Part shown: piece after piece, positions 44,281-52,838 of the stretch | Layout of the letters: the number at the start of each line of letters is the position of its first letter | Position numbering within the stretch: the stretch's first letter is position 1 | Assembly (NCBI RefSeq): GCF_900129245.1 | Contig: NZ_FQUT01000001.1 | Span: forward strand, 248,001 to 312,000 | DNA length: 64,000 nucleotides | From: Chryseobacterium arachidis | GTDB lineage: Bacteria; Bacteroidota; Bacteroidia; Flavobacteriales; Weeksellaceae | Direction: 5' to 3' | Translations under genes and position numbers: made by a program | The notes under the pieces: model-generated | What the model was told of the DNA's origin: nothing | The model's database searches: none | The model's input: only the letters and a program-made list of their open reading frames with translations

Positions 44281-45192
44281 ATGAAAACAAAACCTCCCAT
44301 TCATTTTACCTCTTTATCGGCACTGCATGAAGCGATGGGACAGCCTTCGTCGTTGCATCCGCTGATAGGACTGATTGATTACGGGAAAGCGGTTTTCGAT
44401 CCGAAAGAGTATGAAAACGGCATTAAGCTGGATTTTTATAAGATTTCATTTAAAACAAAATTCAAAGGGAAGATTAAATACGGACAGGGATATTATGATT
44501 TTCAGGATGGCGGCATGTCCTTCGTTTCTCCCGGCCAGATACTGAGGATGGATCAGGAGGAAGCCGATTACAGCGGGATGTCTCTGCACATTCATCCTGA
44601 TTTTCTGCAGCCTTATCCTTTGGCTCGGAAGATCAGAAAGTGTGGGTTCTTTTCCTATTCAGCTGCGGAAGCGCTGTATCTTTCAGAAAGAGAGAAACAG
44701 ACCATTTCGCATATTTTTAATGATATTCAAAATGAGCTGAATGAAAGAATCGATGCATTCAGTCAGGATGTGATTATATCTCAGATCGAACTTTTGCTCA
44801 CCTACAGTAACCGTTTTTACAACAGGCAATTTATTACCCGGAAAGCGGTGAACAACGACCTGGTTTCAAGGATGGAACAAGTGCTGAACGATTATTTTGA
44901 GCATGAGAAAAGTCTTGAAGGCCTTCCTACCGTGGAATATCTGGCTTCCCAGCTGAATGTAACACCGAGATATTTAAGCGATATGCTCCGTCTGCATACG
45001 GGGCAAAATGCACAGCATCATATTCACGAAAAATTAATAGAAAAAGCGAAAGACTATTTGTCTGCCGAGCAATATTCTGTTTCTGCAACAGCTTATCAGC
45101 TGGGGTTTGAGCATCCGCAATCGTTCAGTAAGCTGTTTAAAAAGAAAACCTCTCTTACACCTAACGAATTCAAGCAGTCATTTCAACAATAA
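44281..45192 (+). CDS. AraC family transcriptional regulator
   Basis: A 303-residue soluble regulator. The N-terminal 190 residues have the cupin-like beta pattern of AraC sensor domains (FKTKFKGKIKYGQGYYDFQDGGMSFVSPGQ). The C-terminal 100 residues form the two helix-turn-helix units (VEYLASQLNVTPRYLSDML and VSATAYQLGFEHPQSFSKLFKKKTSLTPNEF). A TATCTTTG box at 44269-44276 is only 4 nt before the ATG. The next gene starts 5 bp after the stop, so this gene, the MazG-like gene and tag form a tight operon. Confidence 0.93.
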   Translation: MKTKPPIHFTSLSALHEAMGQPSSLHPLIGLIDYGKAVFDPKEYENGIKLDFYKISFKTKFKGKIKYGQGYYDFQDGGMSFVSPGQILRMDQEEADYSGMSLHIHPDFLQPYPLARKIRKCGFFSYSAAEALYLSEREKQTISHIFNDIQNELNERIDAFSQDVIISQIELLLTYSNRFYNRQFITRKAVNNDLVSRMEQVLNDYFEHEKSLEGLPTVEYLASQLNVTPRYLSDMLRLHTGQNAQHHIHEKLIEKAKDYLSAEQYSVSATAYQLGFEHPQSFSKLFKKKTSLTPNEFKQSFQQ

Positions 45193-45197
45193 ATACT

Positions 45198-45518
45198 ATG
45201 GATCAGAATAATTTAGATATCATCATCAAACGGTCTCTGGCAATCAGGGAAAAGTATCATCAGCTGGAAATTCAGCAGAATGGAAAAGAATGGACGACGG
45301 AGCAGGATCCTTTGGGATTTTTAACCGATGCCGGTTTGGTTGGCAGAAATGTAATGTCACATGAGAAAACATGGACGAAACCCGATTCTGCGGAAGAGCT
45401 GGAACATAAGTTAGGAGAAAGCATCTGGTGGCTGATTGTCTTGGCAGACCGCACAGGAATTGATATTAAGAAAGCATTAAATACATTTTTAACCAAAACA
45501 GAAGAGATTTTACCATGA
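45198..45518 (+). CDS. MazG-like family protein
   Basis: A 106-residue all-helical protein of the MazG-like pyrophosphohydrolase superfamily. LEHKLGESIWWLIVLADRTGIDIKKALNTFL (about 68-98) resembles the metal-binding helix pair of such proteins (E and D residues spaced on one face). Relatives hydrolyse nucleotides, but the usual full EExxE-12-ExxD motif is incomplete here, so activity is uncertain. It sits between an AraC gene and tag with a 4-bp stop/start overlap with tag. Confidence 0.7.
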   Translation: MDQNNLDIIIKRSLAIREKYHQLEIQQNGKEWTTEQDPLGFLTDAGLVGRNVMSHEKTWTKPDSAEELEHKLGESIWWLIVLADRTGIDIKKALNTFLTKTEEILP

Positions 45519-46066
45519 GTTATTGTTTAGCCATCGAAGGAATGCAACCCGAAAGCAGAAGGGCGCTTCACAAAAAATACCACGACAATCATTACGGGTT
45601 CCCGATTCATGATGACAATGAACTGTTCGGAAGGCTGGTGATGGAAATCAATCAGGCAGGTTTAAGCTGGGAAACCATTTTAAAGAAAGAAGATAGTTTC
45701 AGGCTCGCTTATGATAATTTTGATATTCAAAAAGTAGCGGCTTACACAGAGGCTGACCGTGAGAGATTATTAGCAGATCCCGGAATTATCAGAAATAAAT
45801 TAAAGGTAAATGCAGCCATCGAAAATGCCAAAACCATTATGGAACTTCAGAAAGAATTTGGTTCGTTCGAAAAATGGCTGGAGCACCATCACCCGAAAAC
45901 CCTGCCGGAATGGATGAAACTGTTTAAGAAAACCTTCAAATTCACAGGAGGTGAAATTGTAAATGAGTTTTTAATGAGCATCGGTTATCTGAAAGGCTCA
46001 CACTCAGAAGGCTGCCCCGTTTATCATAAAGTACTGGAACAAAAGCCGAAATGGAAGGAAATCTGA
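45515..46066 (+). CDS. tag: DNA-3-methyladenine glycosylase I
   Basis: This base-excision enzyme removes 3-methyladenine from alkylated DNA. The 183 residues keep the family order. Cys4 and the His in KKYHDNHYGFP are zinc ligands. LVMEINQAGLSWETILKK carries the catalytic Glu and the aromatic base-binding Trp, and the C-terminal HSEGCPVY supplies further zinc ligands. It overlaps the MazG-like gene by 4 bp and is the last gene of the operon, ending at the hairpin at 46092-46119. Confidence 0.93.
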   Translation: MSYCLAIEGMQPESRRALHKKYHDNHYGFPIHDDNELFGRLVMEINQAGLSWETILKKEDSFRLAYDNFDIQKVAAYTEADRERLLADPGIIRNKLKVNAAIENAKTIMELQKEFGSFEKWLEHHHPKTLPEWMKLFKKTFKFTGGEIVNEFLMSIGYLKGSHSEGCPVYHKVLEQKPKWKEI

Positions 46067-46091
46067 TCGTGTTTTGTGATCCGGAAAAAGA

Positions 46092-46119
46092 AAAAGTCTT
46101 TTCGTAAGAGAAGACTTTT
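46092..46119. terminator. bidirectional terminator after tag
   Basis: A 9-bp stem AAAAGTCTT/AAGACTTTT (46092-46100, 46111-46119) lies between the convergent tag gene and the unknown secreted protein gene. Confidence 0.75.
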
Positions 46120-46131
46120 ATCTGGTGAGTG

Positions 46132-46641
46132 TTATCTTAAACTTCTCACGTTAATATCGGGCTTTTCGCCCTGCGGAACAATAAAAATGGCATTATCGCT
46201 GATGGTATCTCCCGCATCAAAATAATAGCTGCCTGTAACAGGAATAATGCTGTTGGTCAACTTTCCGGATTTGTCATACGCTGAGTAGGTGACATTGATG
46301 ATCTGGGCTTTCATTTTCAGCTCTATTTTTTTAGAGGTAAGCTTCGCTCCGGTGGCATTGATGCAGTCTAGCTCTACGATTCCGGTATTGGTAACGATCT
46401 GTGGAAATGAAGAAAGTCTGATGTTATAAGACTTATCGGAGGTATTTTTCACCGTCGCTGAAACTTTATAGCGGTCGAAAGATTTCCCGCCGTGTTCTAT
46501 TGTTTCTTTATTGAGGATATTGAAGGTAACACTCATCCCCTTGAGCTCGGTGGTTTGCCCGTCTGAAAGTTTTTGGGCTCTGTAAAGATGACTAAAACTG
46601 ATGATTACAAAAAGTAAGCATACAAAAAGTGATTTTTTCAT
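46132..46641 (-). CDS. small exported protein of unknown function
   Basis: A 169-residue predicted secreted protein with a signal peptide (about 1-22, cut near YRA before QKL). The rest is rich in beta strands (YKVSATVKNTSDKSYNIRLSSFPQIV, GSYYFDAGDTISDNAIFIVP), which suggests a single Ig-like or similar sandwich. No family is recognised. It is monocistronic, convergent with tag, and has the long repeat-rich gap upstream. Confidence 0.65.
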   Translation of the reverse strand: MKKSLFVCLLFVIISFSHLYRAQKLSDGQTTELKGMSVTFNILNKETIEHGGKSFDRYKVSATVKNTSDKSYNIRLSSFPQIVTNTGIVELDCINATGAKLTSKKIELKMKAQIINVTYSAYDKSGKLTNSIIPVTGSYYFDAGDTISDNAIFIVPQGEKPDINVRSLR

Positions 46642-46747
46642 GGATTAATATTTTGGTGTTTGTGGTATTAAAGCTACGGAAAATATTGAAATCCCGTCTT
46701 TGTTTTTCTTTCGTTGTACAAGAAAATATTACTTTTCTACTGGGTGA

Positions 46748-46811
46748 CACACTCGGGCGAGTGTGGGGTCCTCATACGGGCGAGTGGGTACCCTCCACTC
46801 GGGCGAGTGTG
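46748..46811. repeat. triple CACTCGGGCGAGTG palindrome
   Basis: Three copies of a short palindrome, CACTCGGGCGAGTG or close variants, lie at 46748-46765, 46771-46788 and 46795-46811, at steps of about 23 bp. The block is GC-rich within AT-rich DNA. It is part of the 600-bp gap 46642-47240, which otherwise contains inverted-repeat copies C and D. Confidence 0.65.
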
Positions 46812-46924
46812 ATGTATACACTAGAGCTTTCATGTTTTTAAGCTCCTGATGGTCCAGTTCATCATGATGTTTGTAATTTAGTTTTATTTACTTATGTAAG
46901 ACGTATGTATTTTAATTCGTTTTC

Positions 46925-47055
46925 GTCACTTTGAGTAGATCTTTGAAAAATATCGTATAGAGAAGTTGTTGAGCTTAAGACTTAAATTTTTTTATCATTC
47001 ATAAGTTCTCGATACATTTTTCTACGCTACGCTTCGAAAAACACTCGAACCGACG
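46925..47055. repeat. inverted-repeat element, copy C
   Basis: It begins GTCACTTTGAGTAGATC and ends CACTCGAACCGACG. Inside are TATCGTATAGAGAAGTT and AGTTCTCGATACA. Same family as copies A, B and D. Confidence 0.7.
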
Positions 47056-47082
47056 GTGCAACTTTTTTTATATAAACCGAGC

Positions 47083-47203
47083 GTCACTTCGAGTGCGGAG
47101 CGAAGCGGAGTGTATCGAGAAGTTTTTGTTGAAAAGACAAATTTTGTGCTTGGGTTCAAGGGTTCTCAATGCATCCCGATTTCATTAGGACACTCAAATC
47201 GAC
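47083..47203. repeat. inverted-repeat element, copy D
   Basis: It begins GTCACTTCGAGTGCGG and ends CACTCAAATCGAC, with TATCGAGAAGTT and GGTTCTCAATGCAT inside. It lies only 27 bp from copy C in the same orientation, so the two look like a tandem pair of elements. Confidence 0.7.
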
Positions 47204-47240
47204 GAATTGAATATCAAAATATTTCCAAATCTACAACGTT

Positions 47241-48719
47241 TTATTTATAATGAAGATAAAACTTATTCTCAAAAATCTCCTGCGGATCATATTTTCTTTT
47301 CAATTGAAAGAAAGAATCTGCCTGAGGATATACTTTTCTCATTTTTATTTTATCAATGTGAAGACGATACGGAAAGTAGAATGTTCCTTCATTTTTTAGG
47401 GTGAGATCTACCAGTTTGTTGGTGAGTATTTTCATTGCCAGCTCCTGCTTATCTGTTTTCTTCTGGTTGAATAGCAGAACGAAGCCGAATACATTTTCTC
47501 TTGCATAGTTCATATAGCTGTCTTCATCTTTATTTACCGCACGGATGGTGATATTTAGCAAATCGGGCTCAGCATTTTTAAGAACGGGTTTTATGTCTTT
47601 GATAAACTGATTGAAGTTTCTTTCGGGGATAAAATATTCCTGCAGCAGATCTGTAGAATTGGGATCTTTATTTTCGATAAGGGAAACATGGTCGTTCAGC
47701 AGTTCGTTTCTGGAGTACACGGCATCTTTTGTCATTTTATTCATTCCGGTTTCAAGATCCCAGCGTAGCCTTTTTCCGTATTCGCTGTTTACTGTACTTC
47801 TGAAAACCAGCCGTTTCGTTTCTTCGTTTTTGGCATTTTGTAGGGGAAGAGAAAGTGGTTTTTCATCAGCTTTCACAAAATAATTAATGGTTGCTTCTTC
47901 CAGAAAACGTTTGTTGGAAATTCTTAATCTTCCAAAAACCAAATTAACATCAGGATTGGCAGAGATAAATTTTTTATAGTAATCTACATAGTTTTCCGAA
48001 CGAAGTCTTATGTATTTATATTTCAAAGCAACGTTATCAACAACATTGAGTTTTACATCCAGAATAATCCCGAAAAGGCCATAACCACCGATAACCAGCT
48101 TAAAAAGTTCAGGATTTTCCGTTCTGCTGCAATTGAGAATTTTACCAGCATGGTTCATTAAAGTAAATGAAACTACGCTTGAAGAAACCGGAGGGAGATT
48201 TTTTTGCCAGCCATGGCCATTCACACTCATTGAACCGCCCACAGAAAACGAACTGAAAGCCTGCATTACCGCGATCGATTTTCCATGTTTGTCTAAAAAT
48301 TTTATAGCATCTTCCCAAAGTGCACCCGAACCGATGGTAAGAATATTATTCTTTTTGTCGAGTTCCATCTGTTTGTAAGGAAGCATATTTAATAGGATCC
48401 CATTCGGATAGATGCTGTGGCCGCCCATGCTGTGTTGTGCGCCGGCTATGGAAACTTTCAGGTTTTTCTCTTTGGCGTACTGCAAAATCTGTTGAAGTTG
48501 TTTTTCAATTTCCTGCTTGGTTTTCGGAACCTGAACAAGAGTGTCAATTTTAGTTAAATTCAACTGACTGGCATCGTTCGTATATCCTTTTGGAATTTCA
48601 GTTTTTTGATAACCGGATTCGCTCCATTTTGTTTTTAAAACATGGAAAACAGGAACAGAAATGAACAAGAGAATCAGCAGTACGGACAGGCTGAGGATGT
48701 AGAAATATTTTTTCTTCAT
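47241..48719 (-). CDS. FAD-binding oxidoreductase (vanillyl-alcohol oxidase / aldonolactone oxidase type)
   Basis: A 492-residue membrane-anchored flavoenzyme. An N-terminal hydrophobic segment (about 7-25) is followed by the FAD-binding PCMH domain with VSIAGAQHSMGGHSIYPNG (the His is the usual covalent FAD site), GSGALWEDA and SVGGSMSVNGHG. The C-terminal part resembles D-arabinono-lactone or alditol oxidases and ends RKYDPQEIFENKFYLHY. Substrate unknown; sugar acids or alcohols would fit. It is monocistronic; the gap downstream is full of repeats. Confidence 0.85.
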   Translation of the reverse strand: MKKKYFYILSLSVLLILLFISVPVFHVLKTKWSESGYQKTEIPKGYTNDASQLNLTKIDTLVQVPKTKQEIEKQLQQILQYAKEKNLKVSIAGAQHSMGGHSIYPNGILLNMLPYKQMELDKKNNILTIGSGALWEDAIKFLDKHGKSIAVMQAFSSFSVGGSMSVNGHGWQKNLPPVSSSVVSFTLMNHAGKILNCSRTENPELFKLVIGGYGLFGIILDVKLNVVDNVALKYKYIRLRSENYVDYYKKFISANPDVNLVFGRLRISNKRFLEEATINYFVKADEKPLSLPLQNAKNEETKRLVFRSTVNSEYGKRLRWDLETGMNKMTKDAVYSRNELLNDHVSLIENKDPNSTDLLQEYFIPERNFNQFIKDIKPVLKNAEPDLLNITIRAVNKDEDSYMNYARENVFGFVLLFNQKKTDKQELAMKILTNKLVDLTLKNEGTFYFPYRLHIDKIKMRKVYPQADSFFQLKRKYDPQEIFENKFYLHYK

Positions 48720-48753
48720 TGGTAAAGGTTGTGGCTAAAAGTAATTAAATTCT

Positions 48754-49101
48754 TTATTCTGTATGCCAGCTGTGGCTACAATATCTGCATTGCTTCGCAT
48801 AAGGAGTTCTTGCCAGTTTTCCGCATTTCGGACAATTGTTGAAAAAAACTTTTTCAGGAGTTTCCGACATAATACGTTTCACAACATTCATTTCAAATTC
48901 TTCATATCCTTGTTTTAAAAGGTTGAGAGTTTCAGGATCATTATTAATCCATCCTCTTTCCGTCATTATTTTTCTCAATGTTTTATTATCAGCGCTTTTA
49001 GACATATACATCTGATGCTGTAAAGCTAATTTTTCATTGTTAGTCATTAAATTACCGAAGTAGCTAATGATGTAGCTGATGGTTTCTTTATCTATCTTCA
49101 T
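48754..49101 (-). CDS. unknown protein with C-terminal zinc ribbon
   Basis: A 115-residue protein. The first 85 residues are helical without a known family. The C-terminus NCPKCGKLARTPYAKQCRYC SHSWH holds two CxxC pairs 14 residues apart, a zinc-ribbon pattern found in nucleic-acid or protein binding modules. It lies 8 bp after another unknown gene on the same strand, so it is probably in a small operon with the genes up to 50996. Confidence 0.65.
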   Translation of the reverse strand: MKIDKETISYIISYFGNLMTNNEKLALQHQMYMSKSADNKTLRKIMTERGWINNDPETLNLLKQGYEEFEMNVVKRIMSETPEKVFFNNCPKCGKLARTPYAKQCRYCSHSWHTE

Positions 49102-49109
49102 TATTCAAG

Positions 49110-49478
49110 CTATTTAATCTGGCTTTTTATCCTTTGAGAAAGCATGGCGATGATTCTTTTGTTGTAGGATTTGCTGTCGGAAAGGTAGGTTTTTATTTCT
49201 TCCAAAATAAGCATGCCAATGGTTATTCCGATCAATGTATTTCTCAGTGCATTATCTTTTTGAAGACTCTGATCAATAAAATCAAACTTTTGTACTGTCG
49301 TAAGGGAGTCAAAATCGGATGTTTTTCTGAAAGCATAATCCTTGAATATGAGAATATAAATATCATTCTGCAATTTTAAAATGGGACGCAGTACCTGGTT
49401 TTGGAATAATTCCGTTTCGTTTGTATTTTCGAATATCGGAAGAGATAGATTTTCTCTTAAATCTGTTTTGCTTGCCAT
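49110..49478 (-). CDS. unknown protein
   Basis: A 122-residue protein, mostly helical, charged at both ends, with a moderately hydrophobic helix at about 82-95 (LIGITIGMLILEEI). No signal peptide and no known domain. It is followed after 8 bp by the zinc-ribbon gene, so co-transcription is likely. I cannot suggest a function. Confidence 0.55.
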   Translation of the reverse strand: MASKTDLRENLSLPIFENTNETELFQNQVLRPILKLQNDIYILIFKDYAFRKTSDFDSLTTVQKFDFIDQSLQKDNALRNTLIGITIGMLILEEIKTYLSDSKSYNKRIIAMLSQRIKSQIK

Positions 49479-49533
49479 ATTATCTGGTTTGTACTTAACT
49501 CATCTTAAATTTAAAATCAATTACTAAAACGTC

Positions 49534-50016
49534 CTATCTTTTATTTAAATCTTCAAAATACCGTTTTTTACACGAATCAAATCTCCAGTAATTGTAGCTA
49601 TTGATTCCGGTTTCATTAAATCTGGCCATAGGATTTTCGACTGTCATTCTGTTTTCAAAAGCAATGCATTCTTCATAAATCTCTGTTGTGAGTTCCGTGT
49701 AATGATAAATGATGAAGTTGGATAAATGCAGCATTTCTATAATTTCAATATTCAGTAAATCTTCAAACTGATAAAGTTCGCAGTACATGCTTTCATAATC
49801 ATTATTGGCTATTTCATCTTCCCAAAATTTATCGTCAACTGCTTTAAATATATCATTAAAGTGAGGATATTTTTTAGAAAATTTTATGATATCATCAGTT
49901 TGATATCCGTCATCAGAAGTAGGAATAACCAGAAAATCATTATCAAAAAAATGGGGAAGCTCTTTGGGTACTTTTGCCTGATCTTTTGTAATAATTAAGC
50001 ATATTCTATGGGCCAT
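49534..50016 (-). CDS. unknown protein
   Basis: A 160-residue soluble, acidic protein with several Tyr-rich helices (YESMYCELYQFEDLLNIEIIEML, then IIYHYTELTTEIYEECIAFENR). The start MAHRICLIITKDQAKVPKELPHFFDNDFLVIPTSDDG looks like an alpha/beta fold. No family recognised. It starts about 20 bp after the stop of the upstream 319-residue unknown gene, which suggests an operon. Confidence 0.6.
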   Translation of the reverse strand: MAHRICLIITKDQAKVPKELPHFFDNDFLVIPTSDDGYQTDDIIKFSKKYPHFNDIFKAVDDKFWEDEIANNDYESMYCELYQFEDLLNIEIIEMLHLSNFIIYHYTELTTEIYEECIAFENRMTVENPMARFNETGINSYNYWRFDSCKKRYFEDLNKR

Positions 50017-50036
50017 TGGTTTGTTGAATTATTCGT

Positions 50037-50996
50037 TTATTTAAAGGACATGTCTGTTTTATATCGGTATCTGAACATCGTTATATTTTTCAAGCTTTGT
50101 TTGAAACTTTTCTTTTTATGTTCTATCATTTCCTGTCTGCTTCCAAATCTTCTCAGAGAATTTTCAGTAAGATATTCAAATGTATTTTTCAAATTTCCAC
50201 AAATTTGGCATCTGTCTTTTATAACTGATTTTCTGCCACAAATTATACATTTTTCTAAACTGTTACAGATTTCACTAATTTCTTCTTTCTGGATTTCTGT
50301 AAGCAGTTGAGCCGGGATTTTTCTTAACAGCTTAAAAAAATTAAAATTTTCATTAGAAAAAAATATATGATCCGTTTCATCATACTCCTTTATCATTTGT
50401 TCTTCTGATGAAAGTTTGTTTAAAGTAATTCTAAATGCATCATAATTATTGTTTTCCCATTCAATATTATTGATATCAGACCAAAAAATATAATGTTTCT
50501 TTTCATCAAAATACAAAAAGCCTTTCTTGTCTATATTGCTGATCCTGAATTTTTTTAAATATTTTAAATAACACTTTTTGCAGAAATAATAATCACCGTA
50601 GCTTTCTACATTTCGCCTATTTCCACAGACACCGCAGGTAGACTCGAAAATTATAATATATTTTTCCAGAATTTCATGGAATTTTGGATTTACTTCTGTA
50701 TGAAATCCACGAAAGGTAAGGCGTCCCCATGAATATTTATAATCTAATGTTTGTGTAAAAGTCCAGCCATTGGCAATAAGCTCTGAAAACATTTTTCTGA
50801 CCTGTTTTTCCCATCCGGCGAAAACATCTTTTATGACTAAACGGATATATAATTCCTGATTGAAATTATCAAAGTTAAAATCTCTGTCAGCAAGTTCCAT
50901 CTTCATTTGAGAATATGAATCCCCGCTGTAATGAGTTTTATCCATGAAAAATAGATAGGCTAAGAAATCTGTCTGATAGTCTCGAAAAGGATTCAT
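50037..50996 (-). CDS. unknown protein with two zinc-binding motifs
   Basis: A 319-residue soluble protein. Two cysteine clusters are visible: TCGVCGNRRNVESYGDYYFCKKC in the middle (about 125-147) and CIICGRKSVIKDRCQICG near the C-terminus. Each has paired CxxC motifs as in zinc ribbons. The N-terminal region contains WGRLTFRGFHTEVNPKFHEILEKY, similar in outline to proteins seen beside contact-dependent or immunity clusters, though I cannot assign it. It is the first gene of the run of unknowns ending at 48754. Function unknown. Confidence 0.65.
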   Translation of the reverse strand: MNPFRDYQTDFLAYLFFMDKTHYSGDSYSQMKMELADRDFNFDNFNQELYIRLVIKDVFAGWEKQVRKMFSELIANGWTFTQTLDYKYSWGRLTFRGFHTEVNPKFHEILEKYIIIFESTCGVCGNRRNVESYGDYYFCKKCYLKYLKKFRISNIDKKGFLYFDEKKHYIFWSDINNIEWENNNYDAFRITLNKLSSEEQMIKEYDETDHIFFSNENFNFFKLLRKIPAQLLTEIQKEEISEICNSLEKCIICGRKSVIKDRCQICGNLKNTFEYLTENSLRRFGSRQEMIEHKKKSFKQSLKNITMFRYRYKTDMSFK

Positions 50997-51040
50997 ATTT
51001 TAGTTACCATTAAAAATCGAACTAAAATACTCAAAATTCC

Positions 51041-52627
51041 TTACCCCACCGTCTTCGTATCCTCTTCCTTTAAAATCTTTTTCTCCTTCATAGACAGCAT
51101 CATCCTTTCGCATTTGTATTTCTGCCAGTCGAAATTATTAAGAAAATCTAAGGCTGCTACAAATCCACGATTGAATAGTTCCTCTTTTTCTTCTTTTTTC
51201 ATGAAGAAATTCAGCCAGCTGCTTGTTCCGCAATTCACGGTCTGGATGCTGAAAAGGTGGTAGAATGTATGTTTGGTAAGAAATGTTTTATCGTTAAAAC
51301 CTTTCAGTGTGCTGATGATATTTCCGGCAAACGAAAGGGGAGACTTTAAGATCTGCTCACTTGTTTTTCCCTTTTCTGACAGAATATCCGAGTCGCTGGT
51401 CAACTGTACTCCGAATAAAGGCATTCTCGGGTAAAAAATATCAGTGGAATGGAAAAGGTCAATCGGGAAATTGGAGATACTTCCACCATCGATGAAAACG
51501 CCGACAGGGTTAATATCTTCCTGCCTTGTGTTCATCCAGAATTTCCAAGCATATTTTACCGAAGTATCATTTTTGTTAATTTGTTTCTGAAAAGGTTCAA
51601 AAAAGAAAGGAACTGACATTGACGCACGCACAAATTCTGCCGGACTGATGTGCTTAAGTTCTTCCTCAGACCAGTATAAGTTGGCCATGGTAGGTAGCTC
51701 TACTTTAATCTTGGCATTGATATCTGTAGTAATTACAGTATATTCCGACTTTAATGAATAAAAAGGATCTTTTTTATAATACTCATTGTTGACAGCACCT
51801 TCATAGAAAATTTTATAACGGATCTCGTCGATATGTTCTTTATTGTTGGTTCTGATCTCTTCAATGCTTTTCAGTGCAATATCGTAATATTGGTTCCCGT
51901 TGCCGTACCGATAGTTGAGATTAAGGTCTTTCCCCTGTTTAGCAAATTTTTCATTCAGTGCAGCAACCGTTCTTATACCAAAGCTATCCAGCACATCTTT
52001 CATTTGGGTCATGAAAGTATTCCCGGGATTAAGTCCCGAATTTGCTTTTTTCAAATCATTATAAAGCTTTCTGAAATAAAGAAATGCAATGATGATGGGA
52101 ATAATAGGAATCAGAAAAAGGAGTTTTGCACGCAATGTGGTTTCCGAAGAAACGGCAAACGGAGCAATAACCAATATCAACATCAGAATAGCAGCAATAA
52201 TAGCATTGATTTTGATGAAATTCTTGTTGTTCAGTATTGAATGAATTGTTGTTTTCACATACGATTTTCCATCCATAAAATCCGAAAAATTCCAGTTGAA
52301 CAGAATGTCTTTGATGACTTCGCTCTTGGCTTCTTCTTTGGTCTTGTAGGCTGCAATCAGCATGGTATTAATCGCTCCGGCACTTGTTCCCGCCACTTTC
52401 AGAAAACGGATTCCGAATATTTCGAGCCCATACAGATAGCCCACTAATGCACTTCCCCAGACACCGCCGCCTTCCTGAACAAATTCTACATATTGATTGC
52501 CCTGCTCATCTAAAAGATCAGAGAACTCTTTGGCTGAAATATTGGCGTATAAAGAAGAGAGCTTTTCTTTGGATTCTTTTGAAAGAACATTTTCCTCAAG
52601 AATTTGGTTTAGAGTTTCAGGTTTCAT
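51041..52627 (-). CDS. patatin-like phospholipase with inserted membrane segments
   Basis: A 528-residue predicted lipid acyl hydrolase. The patatin elements are in order: the oxyanion-hole GGGVWG (53-58), the nucleophile elbow GTSAG with Ser82, and the catalytic Asp380 in FIDGGSISNFP. Between Ser82 and Asp380 lie two strongly hydrophobic segments (about 138-158 and 168-186), so the enzyme is probably held at the inner membrane. There is no signal peptide. Substrate lipid unknown. It lies just upstream of the run of unknown genes 50996-48754 on the same strand with a 44-bp gap. Confidence 0.85.
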   Translation of the reverse strand: MKPETLNQILEENVLSKESKEKLSSLYANISAKEFSDLLDEQGNQYVEFVQEGGGVWGSALVGYLYGLEIFGIRFLKVAGTSAGAINTMLIAAYKTKEEAKSEVIKDILFNWNFSDFMDGKSYVKTTIHSILNNKNFIKINAIIAAILMLILVIAPFAVSSETTLRAKLLFLIPIIPIIIAFLYFRKLYNDLKKANSGLNPGNTFMTQMKDVLDSFGIRTVAALNEKFAKQGKDLNLNYRYGNGNQYYDIALKSIEEIRTNNKEHIDEIRYKIFYEGAVNNEYYKKDPFYSLKSEYTVITTDINAKIKVELPTMANLYWSEEELKHISPAEFVRASMSVPFFFEPFQKQINKNDTSVKYAWKFWMNTRQEDINPVGVFIDGGSISNFPIDLFHSTDIFYPRMPLFGVQLTSDSDILSEKGKTSEQILKSPLSFAGNIISTLKGFNDKTFLTKHTFYHLFSIQTVNCGTSSWLNFFMKKEEKEELFNRGFVAALDFLNNFDWQKYKCERMMLSMKEKKILKEEDTKTVG

Positions 52628-52838
52628 GACAATTAGGTTTTAACAGTTTTGTCATTGCAGCTCTGAAATTAGGACGTTGTCTCTGTTGTCAGAGTATGGG
52701 TTTCGCGGTTCGCAATAACAAGGGTAATGATTTAACATAATAAAAATACGATGTTTTACATATTCGTTTTTATAATTTAAAATTAATTTTAATTAAAATT
52801 TCAGTAAGCAGGGTTTTTACGGGATGACAGGCGTAAAA

